A stretch of DNA of 13,446 bases from Candidatus Obscuribacterales bacterium (GTDB lineage: Bacteria > Cyanobacteriota > Vampirovibrionia > Obscuribacterales > Obscuribacteraceae), in the NCBI GenBank assembly GCA_021732245.1, contig JAKFVJ010000212.1, forward strand, positions 1 to 13,446, given 5' to 3'. Both the position numbers and the translations under genes were made by a program. The notes beneath the pieces were generated by a model. It was not told the origin of the DNA. It worked only from the letters and a program-made list of their open reading frames with translations, and did not search any database. Each line of letters starts with the position of its first letter. Positions within the stretch are counted from its first letter, which is position 1. This document shows, in pieces, positions 6,832-13,161 of this stretch.

Positions 6832-7272
6832 ATGACTCAACAACACCCCAAAACAATTTCGTTCTGGTTGCTCCGCAACACCAAGACGAACGACCTCTTC
6901 GCTCAATTCGGTCAAGAAACGCATCTCACTGGAAATGATGTTCTCGTATACACCGAATATCAAGACGGCACCGGATACTTTCAGGAAGGCTACAGTCCGA
7001 ACACCATTTGCGTCGAGCCCTATCTTCTTCCAGAGCCCAATTTCCCGCTGCCTTATCGAGTCGGCTCGGCCATCTTCAATGCCCGAATCGAGAAGGTAAA
7101 GCTGGAAAAGCGTTGCGCCGATCCGGAAGCCGAACCTGATGCCAATGTTTGCGTCGTCGACCGCAGCATACAAGAAGTCGACGAACCCGAATTCACGATC
7201 AAAGGAGACTTGTGGGCATTCATTGCCGAGCAAGGACTCTGGTCAAACATTAATGGAGGAACAGATGCGTAA
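6832..7272 (+). CDS. Unknown 146-aa soluble protein
   Basis: AAGGAG at 6819-6824 sets the ATG at 6832. The sequence has no signal peptide or membrane helix and alternates beta-like strands with acidic loops (KTISFWLLRN, NDVLVYTEYQD, ARIEKVKLEKR, PEFTIKGDLWAFIAE). This suggests a small beta-rich domain. Three Cys are scattered (C73, C95, C107 by approximate count). I do not recognise the family. The gene ends 8 nt inside the following lipoprotein gene, so the two are translationally coupled and likely belong to one functional unit. No function can be given. Confidence 0.78.
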   Translation: MTQQHPKTISFWLLRNTKTNDLFAQFGQETHLTGNDVLVYTEYQDGTGYFQEGYSPNTICVEPYLLPEPNFPLPYRVGSAIFNARIEKVKLEKRCADPEAEPDANVCVVDRSIQEVDEPEFTIKGDLWAFIAEQGLWSNINGGTDA

Positions 7273-8128
7273 TCATTCTCAGGCAGCATCCTGCTGTTTC
7301 GCACTGGTGCTCATCGCCCTGTGCACACTGCTTTCCGGCTGCGCTTCATCAACACTAAATCCGGCTGACTACGATCAAGCTGCGAAAGAGTGTGGTGATA
7401 GCTTTCTGAATTCGATGCCCGAAGGACAAAACGTATTCATTGATCCTCAACTGCTGAATCACGAATACGCACCCATGTCTCTTCGTGGTGTCGAGCAAAG
7501 ATTGGCACGACTGGAGGACAAAGCAGCCGGCAAGGTTCGCTTTCTAGTAATAGCGAAGCAAATCAATGAACCGGCATCGGTCACACTCAGGGAATATCAA
7601 TCGTCAACAGCGGTGACACCTGCACAACTGTTATCGCCACTATTATTGGAAAAAGCCAAACGCAGCGAATCGTTTCCCGACGATAGCTATGTGTTGATAG
7701 TCCTGACTCGCTACAAAGATAGCGTGCAATCAACATGCATGGAGACAACCTGCAGCCCGGCGCTATTCAACAACTATCCAACATTGGAAAACCTACTTAA
7801 CCGCCGTCTTAGCAATAACTTGCAATTAAGTGCGGAGAAGTATCTACCCAATCCAGTTGATCAAGCAGTACTTCTTGTAGCCCAAGGAGTTACCGACGAA
7901 GTGGCGAAAGTAGAAAAATCCAAGAGCGACGAAGCTGATGCTCTGCGTAAAGCAGAAGAAGAAAAGCAAAAAGTCGCCGAAGCCGAGAAAAAGGCTCTAG
8001 AAGAACAACAACAAAAAGCATCTGACTCAACAGGACCACTAGGTTTCCTATGGGGCATGCTAGCCGGAATCTGTTCAACTCTCATCATTACCGCATTCAT
8101 TAAGGAACTTCAAAAAGCAAAGCAATAA
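7265..8128 (+). CDS. Lipoprotein with coiled coil and C-terminal membrane helix
   Basis: The ATG at 7265 follows GGAGG (7255-7259). An in-frame start at 7139 would bury the signal peptide, so it is rejected. The 287-aa product has a signal peptide with lipobox LSGC (C26), a periplasmic domain about 30-210, a Lys/Glu/Ala-rich helix about 214-252 (probable coiled coil) and a membrane helix about 258-279 with a basic tail. The domain has strands RFLVIAKQI and YVLIVLTRY separated by a helix-forming loop, faintly like TPM (Psb32/YgcG) domains; this likeness is weak. Being anchored at both ends is unusual. It implies the lipid anchor stays in the inner membrane, or the protein bridges two membranes. 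The gene overlaps the preceding one by 8 nt. Confidence 0.8.
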   Translation: MRNHSQAASCCFALVLIALCTLLSGCASSTLNPADYDQAAKECGDSFLNSMPEGQNVFIDPQLLNHEYAPMSLRGVEQRLARLEDKAAGKVRFLVIAKQINEPASVTLREYQSSTAVTPAQLLSPLLLEKAKRSESFPDDSYVLIVLTRYKDSVQSTCMETTCSPALFNNYPTLENLLNRRLSNNLQLSAEKYLPNPVDQAVLLVAQGVTDEVAKVEKSKSDEADALRKAEEEKQKVAEAEKKALEEQQQKASDSTGPLGFLWGMLAGICSTLIITAFIKELQKAKQ

Positions 8129-8169
8129 CCACTCGAAACCAATCCCATAATCAAAAGGAGATAACCCCT

Positions 8170-8634
8170 ATGTCAGACAACATCGTCTGTCTCATAGGGC
8201 TGATGACCATCTCTTTCTGCATCAGCATGTGGACTCTGTTCCGCCTGTTTCGGCGCATGGATGCCGAAGAAGCTGAATCAAGAAAGAAAGAGGCGACTCA
8301 GCTCTATCCGAACAGCATTTCAATCACAGATCTCGAACAAATTCTCGAAAGCAGAAAGTATACCCTTGCACAACTGGCTAACAACGGTGACCGTCTTGCA
8401 TTTCTCTACTCACTTCCAGCAGAAACCAAGGAAGTGATTGAGGACTCTCTGCGAGGCGCCGCCCATTGCCAACACTGGGCACTCATGGGCTACAAAGATC
8501 AGGAATTTAAATTAGCGGCTCAGTTTGCGCAATTTGCCAAAGAAAGATTGCAGGAGGCATATAACAAGCTCAATTCGACCAACAAAGAAAGTCGGCTAGC
8601 GCGAGCTATGCAAAGACTGTTTCGACGGACATGA
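8170..8634 (+). CDS. Unknown 154-aa single-pass membrane protein
   Basis: AAAAGGAG at 8153-8160 with a 9-nt spacing supports the ATG at 8170. A single hydrophobic segment lies at about 5-25 and is followed by Arg-rich sequence (LFRLFRRMD). This points to an N-out, C-in topology with a helical cytosolic domain. That domain is rich in Ala, Leu, Gln and Glu (DLEQILESRKYTLAQLANNG and later LAAQFAQFAKERLQEAYNKL) and may pack as a helical bundle. No enzyme motif is visible and I do not recognise the family. It is the last gene before the long non-coding stretch at 8635-8925. Confidence 0.75.
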   Translation: MSDNIVCLIGLMTISFCISMWTLFRLFRRMDAEEAESRKKEATQLYPNSISITDLEQILESRKYTLAQLANNGDRLAFLYSLPAETKEVIEDSLRGAAHCQHWALMGYKDQEFKLAAQFAQFAKERLQEAYNKLNSTNKESRLARAMQRLFRRT

Positions 8635-8806
8635 TGGTGGTAAACACTCAGTCAATCGGCACACCGCATGCGTCATGCTTGCGGTAATTACGTAGTAATT
8701 TAATTGCTATCGTAATTAGCTTATAAGTACTGTGGATATACAACTTTCAAATTCCCGAGAAATAGAAAGAGCTTTAGCCAACCACTTCCAAATACACACC
8801 ACAGAC
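8635..8806 (+). promoter_or_regulatory. AT-rich intergenic stretch with palindromes
   Basis: I see no gene here. ACCGCA (8663-8668) and TGCGGT (8680-8685) can pair around an 11-nt loop containing a smaller GCATG/CATGC repeat. AATTAC (8686-8691) and GTAATT (8695-8700) form an operator-like palindrome with a 3-nt spacer, and another GTAATT lies near 8711. The 8685-8760 segment is clearly richer in A+T than the genes around it, as promoters often are, with TATAAG and GATATA candidates. No well-spaced -35/-10 pair stands out. It could control the downstream envelope module, but the terminator at 8807-8846 lies between. Confidence 0.4.
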
Positions 8807-8846
8807 AACCCCTTGAGCCCGATCTTCTGGTTTGAGGGGTTTCTTT
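8807..8846 (+). terminator. Intrinsic terminator, T7-like layout
   Basis: AACCCCTT (8807-8814) pairs with GAGGGGTT (8834-8841), with one G-T pair, and is followed by TCTTT. The outer arms and the T-rich tail resemble the late terminator of phage T7, though the loop differs. The inner segment CCCGATCTTCTGG adds little stable pairing. It probably ends transcripts from the six-gene run, about 170 nt after its last stop. Confidence 0.75.
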
Positions 8847-8869
8847 GCTGTTAAAGCTTTTCAGTCCAA

Positions 8870-8902
8870 GCAGCGCTGACTCGTGTCGACGCTGCATTTT
8901 TT
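8870..8902 (+). terminator. Terminator- or attenuator-like hairpin in leader
   Basis: GCAGCG (8870-8875) pairs with CGCTGC (8890-8895), with a short inner GAC/GTC stem (8878-8880 with 8885-8887), and is followed by ATTTTTT (8896-8902). The stem is short, so termination would be partial. It lies 23 nt before the start codon of the binding-protein/OmpA gene and could attenuate it if transcripts start upstream. Confidence 0.45.
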
Positions 8903-8925
8903 ACCGAGTAGAACAAGGAGGTTCT

Positions 8926-10710
8926 ATGAAAGATAAACGTTTTGTTGCCTTCATGGCGGCATTCACTCTTTTGATCAACCTGATACTTTCCGCCTGTCCG
9001 GCATACGCCAACGGCAATGCAAAAATCGAATACCTGACACCGAAACCGCTCGTCGATACGCTTAAGAGCACCGTCGCTCAGCCCGTTCGTCCCGGCGTCC
9101 TGAATATCCCGACCATCACCTGGGCAGGTGATATCTCGACAATCTTCGCCGAGCAGACTGGTGCCTTCCAACAAGAAGGACTGCAAGTGAAGTTGTTTAA
9201 AGAAGACAACTTCGCCAAACAAGTGCAGGACTGTCTCAACGGCAAAACGCCTTACGTTCGCGGCACATTGGGCATGGTCAACTCGGCTGCAGAAGCTTTC
9301 GACAAAGCGGGTGTTCCGTTGGTCGTCATCTATCAGCTGACTTGGTCGTCCGGTGGTGACTGCATGGTTGTTCGTCCCGGAGTCAACAACCTGACCGACC
9401 TCAATGGGAAAACAATTGCGCTGCAGCTGTACGGTCCACACATGGATTTCGTCAATACAATCATCGAAAAAGCCGGTCTGGACGCCAGCAAAGTAAAGTT
9501 CAAATGGGTGCGCAACCTCGCTCTGCCGCTCAACGAACAACCTGTAGCTGACGATACTGTTTCGGCGTTCCAAAAAGACCCCAGCATCAACGCCTGTATG
9601 GTTATTGCTCCTGATGCAGGAACTTTGACTAACGGCAACGGTGCGGAAGGCTCGGTAAAAGGTGCCAAGACTCTCATCACGTCTGCCGCCGCCAGCCGTA
9701 TCATCTCGGATGTCTACGCTGTACGCAAAGACTACTACGACGCGCACAAAGCAGAAGTGCAAAAGTTTGTGCATGCTTTGATGGTCGGACAAGAGCGCTT
9801 CGATGCTTTGATGGCTAACAAGTCAGCCAATCAAGCGGCCTACAACGAGCTCGTCAAACGCGCTGCAGTTATGCAATACGGCGACGACAGCAAACAGTCC
9901 AAAGACTTTGCTTCAGGTTCACTCGGCGACTGCACCTGGGTTGGATTCAACGGCAACGTTCAATTCTTCACCGGCAAAGGAACATCGAGAAACTTCGCTC
10001 AACTCAACAGCGAAATTCAACCAGAGTTCCGCAGTCTTGGTTTGATGCGTGGCACACCAAAACTCACCACAGCAAATTGGGACTACACCCAATTAGCTGC
10101 CGGACTGAGAAATGCTGATGTCAATGCATTGCCGAAGCCAGCTCTTACGCCGGCTCAAAGAGCAGCCGTGCAAACCAAAGCTACGCAAGCAATTGCCGCC
10201 GAGCCTACAAAGTGGCAACAAGACGGTACCTTGTACTCGTTTGAAGTTCGCTTCAAGCCGAATGTGCCCACATTCGACATCGACGAATACAAGAATTATT
10301 TCAAACAGGCGTACAACATTTCGCAACCTCTAGCCGGCGCCCTCGTGTTCGTCGAAGGACACAGCGCTCCGACCTATGTTGTCGATTTGCAAGACCAAAT
10401 TGCCGCAGCCAAAACCGCCGGCAAGACACCTGCTGAAGTAGCCGTGTTGACTACCAAATTGGCCGACAAGCAACGCGCCGCTAACAAACTTGGACTCGAT
10501 CGCGCTAGAGCTGTCTGCAACGCGTACATTCAGTATTGCAAGCAGAACAATCTGCCTGTCGATGAAAGTCAGTTCCAGCCGGTATCAATGGGTGCCAACG
10601 CTCCCAAATATCGCAAGCCAACCAGCGAGTCGGAGTTCTACGAAAATTTCCGCGTAGTCTTCCGTATCAAAGAAGAGCAAGCTGAACCGACGACCTTCCA
10701 AGGCAAGTAA
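8926..10710 (+). CDS. Periplasmic-binding-protein / OmpA-like fusion (first)
   Basis: AAGGAGG at 8915-8921 selects the ATG at 8926. An upstream in-frame TTG at 8845 would translate through the leader hairpin and bury the signal sequence. The 594-aa product is exported. It has both a lipobox-like LSAC (C24) and a signal-peptidase-I site PAYA (after A28), so lipid attachment is uncertain. Residues about 57-390 look like a NitT/TauT-type solute-binding domain: FAEQTGAFQQEGLQVKLF, NLTDLNGKTIALQ, VYAVRKDYYDAH. Residues about 438-582 are a divergent OmpA-like domain (VFVEGHSAP, LGLDRARAV, ENFRVVF) with an Ala/Thr-rich insertion about 490-510. The Asp that normally contacts peptidoglycan diaminopimelate is A481; the Arg is retained (R526). 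No permease or ATPase gene lies nearby, so sensing or tethering is likelier than import. Confidence 0.85.
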   Translation: MKDKRFVAFMAAFTLLINLILSACPAYANGNAKIEYLTPKPLVDTLKSTVAQPVRPGVLNIPTITWAGDISTIFAEQTGAFQQEGLQVKLFKEDNFAKQVQDCLNGKTPYVRGTLGMVNSAAEAFDKAGVPLVVIYQLTWSSGGDCMVVRPGVNNLTDLNGKTIALQLYGPHMDFVNTIIEKAGLDASKVKFKWVRNLALPLNEQPVADDTVSAFQKDPSINACMVIAPDAGTLTNGNGAEGSVKGAKTLITSAAASRIISDVYAVRKDYYDAHKAEVQKFVHALMVGQERFDALMANKSANQAAYNELVKRAAVMQYGDDSKQSKDFASGSLGDCTWVGFNGNVQFFTGKGTSRNFAQLNSEIQPEFRSLGLMRGTPKLTTANWDYTQLAAGLRNADVNALPKPALTPAQRAAVQTKATQAIAAEPTKWQQDGTLYSFEVRFKPNVPTFDIDEYKNYFKQAYNISQPLAGALVFVEGHSAPTYVVDLQDQIAAAKTAGKTPAEVAVLTTKLADKQRAANKLGLDRARAVCNAYIQYCKQNNLPVDESQFQPVSMGANAPKYRKPTSESEFYENFRVVFRIKEEQAEPTTFQGK

Positions 10711-10723
10711 CGGGAGAAGCACC

Positions 10724-11476
10724 ATGAAACATCTCACAAAGAATTTAATGGCGTTGACCCTGTGCTTGACGGCACTTTCGTTAACTGCTTGCGGGGACAT
10801 CGCGCCCTCTGGCACTTCCGAATCATCGCCTCCAGCAGTTGCACAAGTCGATCAATCCGGCTATGTGCAATTGCAAGATCCGTTAGGACAACAAGGCGCG
10901 CAGCCAGGACAAATCTCCACTGCTCGCAATTTCGAGATTGTTCTCGATGCCTCCGGCTCGATGGCAGGCTCCGCAATTGAAGAAGCTAAACAAGCAATTC
11001 ACAGTTTTGTGCAAAGCTTGCCGGCTGATATCAATGTCGGTCTGGTCGTCTTTGACGGAAGCGGCATCCAAGAAAAGGTCTCGCTCGAATCTCCTGCAGC
11101 AAAGAATAGACAACAATTCCTGCAGGAAGTCCAATCGGTAGATGCTGGTGGCGGCACTCCACTTGCTGACGCCATGAATGTAGGATCAGGCGCATTGCTC
11201 AAGCAATGTCAACGCCAGCTCAACTATGGCGACTATCGCCTGATAGTCGTCACGGACGGGCAGCCCGACTGGGGACAAGACCTTGATAAAGCCTGTTCAA
11301 CGGCTGCGTCATATGGCTTTTCCATCTACACCATTGGCTTCAACATCGATGATGGTCACCCACTTAAAAACTGGGCAACCTCATACGAAACCGCATCCAG
11401 CGCTGACGAGTTGACCCGCAAGCTGCAGAACACTGCCGCCGAACCGGACAACTACGTGCCCACGTATCACAAGTAA
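10724..11476 (+). CDS. VWA-domain lipoprotein
   Basis: The start lies 13 nt after the preceding stop, with GGGAGAA upstream, so the genes are cotranscribed. The 250-aa product has a signal peptide with lipobox LTAC (C23), a Ser/Pro/Gln-rich linker about 26-66, and a von Willebrand factor A domain about 69-235. The metal-ion-dependent adhesion site is complete: DASGS (D75, S77, S79), T145 in GGTPLAD and D178 in VTDGQPDW. Such domains bind a protein ligand through a Mg2+ or Mn2+ ion. The most economical partner is one of the two flanking OmpA fusions or an envelope-stress factor, which is inference from adjacency. The C-terminal tail (PDNYVPTYHK) is short. A dispersed palindromic repeat lies after the stop. 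Confidence 0.9.
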   Translation: MKHLTKNLMALTLCLTALSLTACGDIAPSGTSESSPPAVAQVDQSGYVQLQDPLGQQGAQPGQISTARNFEIVLDASGSMAGSAIEEAKQAIHSFVQSLPADINVGLVVFDGSGIQEKVSLESPAAKNRQQFLQEVQSVDAGGGTPLADAMNVGSGALLKQCQRQLNYGDYRLIVVTDGQPDWGQDLDKACSTAASYGFSIYTIGFNIDDGHPLKNWATSYETASSADELTRKLQNTAAEPDNYVPTYHK

Positions 11477-11526
11477 CAACTCCCGCCGCAACAGCAGCAG
11501 ATATGTCGTGCTGACACTTCTGTGAT

Positions 11527-11600
11527 GTCATTCTGAGGAGCGAAGCGACGAAGAATCTCACACCTTTACAAGTGAGATTCTTCGCTTTGCTCAGAATGAC
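11527..11600 (+). repeat. Dispersed-type palindromic repeat (MITE/REP-like)
   Basis: The left arm (11527-11561, starting GTCATTCTGAG and ending GAAGAATCTCAC) and the right arm (11572-11600) are inverted copies around a 10-nt loop. Their outer 11 bp and inner 12 bp match exactly. The centre differs: the left arm has 12 nt (GAGCGAAGCGAC) and the right arm equivalent has 6 nt (CAAAGC). Sequences of this kind (CATTCTGAGCGAAGCGAAGAATCTC) recur in many environmental bacterial genomes, from my memory. No target-site duplication is evident. The element separates the VWA gene from the second OmpA fusion; the rest of 11477-11637 holds nothing else I can support. Confidence 0.8.
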
Positions 11601-11637
11601 GCTCAATGCGGCGGTTTCCCGAAAGGAGAAAACAAGA

Positions 11638-13143
11638 ATGAAACGCATACACGCAGCAATAGCGTTACTGCTCTTGCTTGTATTCTGTGGCGGCGTCTGG
11701 TTCTTCAAATTCCAAGAATCCGGCAAGTCCATACTCGTAGCTGGCGATGACTACCAAGGCTATGCCATCATTCGCTCGGACGAGATGAGAAAACAAGCCA
11801 AACAACGTGGACTGACAGTCAGCTTCACTCCTAAAGACAAAGGCAACTACGCGGACCGACTCGAAAGATTTTCCAAAGGTGAATATCAAGCCATTGTCTT
11901 GCCCGTTAGCAGCTGGCTGCAACACGGCAAGCAATACAACTATCCAGGAGTCATCGTTGCTGCAATTGCCAAAAGCAATGGTGCGGACGCCATTCTTGCT
12001 TTTCCACCTGTCAAAGAGGTCAAAGATCTCAACAATGGAAAACTAAAATTCGTCTACACCGCAGACTCCCCATCCAGCTTTCTGCTCGGACTAACTCGCA
12101 CCGACTTCGGCATGGACAACCTGACCGAAGCCGACAAGTCCTGGCAAAAAGAAGTTGCGGGCGGCTCCGAAGAAGTCTATCAGCTAGCACAACAACACAA
12201 AGGCGACGTCTTCGTCATGTGGGAACCGGAAGTCAGCAAAGCGCTGCATACGATACCCAATATGACAGTCGTGTGGGATTCAAGCAAATTCAATGGCTAC
12301 ATTGAAGATGTGATTGTGTTCCACAAAGACTTTGTGCGCGACCACAAAGGTGATTGTGTCAAGTTTATGGAAGCGTACTTCACAGCAATGCGAACGTATA
12401 AATCCAGCAAAGCCAATCACGATCGTTTGATAAAAGAGATCTGCGACGCAGTCGGTTGCAAACCGGAATTAGCCGAAGCAATGACACAGAAGATCGATTT
12501 TCACGGCTTGCACGACAACTGCAATCGTCAATTCGGTATTTCCGGCGAACATAAAGCTGACGGCATTCTCAATTGCATAAGCTCTTGCGTCAATGTTCTC
12601 GTTCGCACGAAAGAAATGCAATCAGAACCACTCAGCGATCCGACGACAATTATCGACAAGTCGATACTGCAAGAAGTACATGATCACATGCTCGCTGACG
12701 TCGGCAATACCGATGCAGCCAAGCGTGAGTTCAGAGAACTTACAGCCGACGAATGGAAGACTCTAAAGGAGATAGGCGTTATGCGCATTGAGCCAATAGA
12801 CTTCCTGCAAGGAGAATCAGACCTGGACGCAGACGCACAGAAGCAAGTCGATGCATTCGTCAAGCTTTTGTCAGTCAACTACACAGATGCTCGCGTGGTC
12901 GTCAAAGGCCACACCGGACCAAGTGTAGACGGCGACGACACGGAAAACATCAAGTTGTCGCAAGCCAGAGCTGACGCTGTCATCAATTATCTGACGACAG
13001 CAGGATTGTCTCCCAATCGCCTACGCGCAGTCGGCTGCGGTTCATCCGAACCGCCGGCACGCAAACCCGGCGAAAATCGCTTGTCCTTCAATCGTCGAAA
13101 ACAGCGAGTGGAATTTGTCCTTTATAACGACACCGACATCTAG
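11638..13143 (+). CDS. Periplasmic-binding-protein / OmpA-like fusion (second)
   Basis: AGGAG at 11624-11628 with a 9-nt spacing selects the ATG at 11638; an upstream in-frame ATG at 11572 starts inside the repeat and is rejected. The 501-aa product has an N-terminal hydrophobic helix about 5-24 with no good lipobox or signal cleavage site, so it is probably a membrane anchor with the rest periplasmic. Residues about 31-330 look like a solute-binding domain (GDVFVMWEPEVSKAL; VIVFHKDFVRDH) containing many Cys. Residues about 385-497 are a clear OmpA-like domain: VVVKGHTG, IKLSQARADAVINYL, LRAVGCGSSEPPA, QRVEFVL. The usual GHTD Asp is G427, while R444 is kept. It is homologous in layout to the fusion at 8926-10710. 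OmpA-like domains tether proteins to peptidoglycan. Confidence 0.9.
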   Translation: MKRIHAAIALLLLLVFCGGVWFFKFQESGKSILVAGDDYQGYAIIRSDEMRKQAKQRGLTVSFTPKDKGNYADRLERFSKGEYQAIVLPVSSWLQHGKQYNYPGVIVAAIAKSNGADAILAFPPVKEVKDLNNGKLKFVYTADSPSSFLLGLTRTDFGMDNLTEADKSWQKEVAGGSEEVYQLAQQHKGDVFVMWEPEVSKALHTIPNMTVVWDSSKFNGYIEDVIVFHKDFVRDHKGDCVKFMEAYFTAMRTYKSSKANHDRLIKEICDAVGCKPELAEAMTQKIDFHGLHDNCNRQFGISGEHKADGILNCISSCVNVLVRTKEMQSEPLSDPTTIIDKSILQEVHDHMLADVGNTDAAKREFRELTADEWKTLKEIGVMRIEPIDFLQGESDLDADAQKQVDAFVKLLSVNYTDARVVVKGHTGPSVDGDDTENIKLSQARADAVINYLTTAGLSPNRLRAVGCGSSEPPARKPGENRLSFNRRKQRVEFVLYNDTDI

Positions 13144-13156
13144 TCACGGAGGTGAC
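13143..13156 (+). promoter_or_regulatory. Ribosome binding site in a hairpin loop
   Basis: GTCAC (13143-13147) and GTGAC (13152-13156) can pair with GGAG (13148-13151) exposed in the 4-nt loop. The hairpin fills the space between the TAG at 13141-13143 and the ATG at 13162. It could expose or hide the ribosome binding site of the last gene; a 5-bp stem is weak and may be chance. Confidence 0.35.
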
Positions 13157-13161
13157 AATCG

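Noticed and set aside
7139..7264. N-terminal extension of the lipoprotein gene by 42 codons
   Set aside because: It would bury the signal peptide and lipobox; the ATG at 7265 has a good ribosome binding site.
1..8634. Prophage origin for the left part of the window
   Set aside because: The RNA ligase and terminator spacing are phage-like, but there are no capsid, tail, terminase, integrase or lysis genes and several typical bacterial membrane proteins.
8851..9792. A 313-codon open frame on the minus strand
   Set aside because: It lies entirely opposite the strongly supported first binding-protein/OmpA gene and its leader, has no recognisable domain, and reflects codon bias of the + strand gene.
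8926..13143. ABC transporter operon
   Set aside because: Binding-protein-like domains are present, but no permease or ATPase gene is seen and both are fused to OmpA-like domains, which is atypical for uptake.
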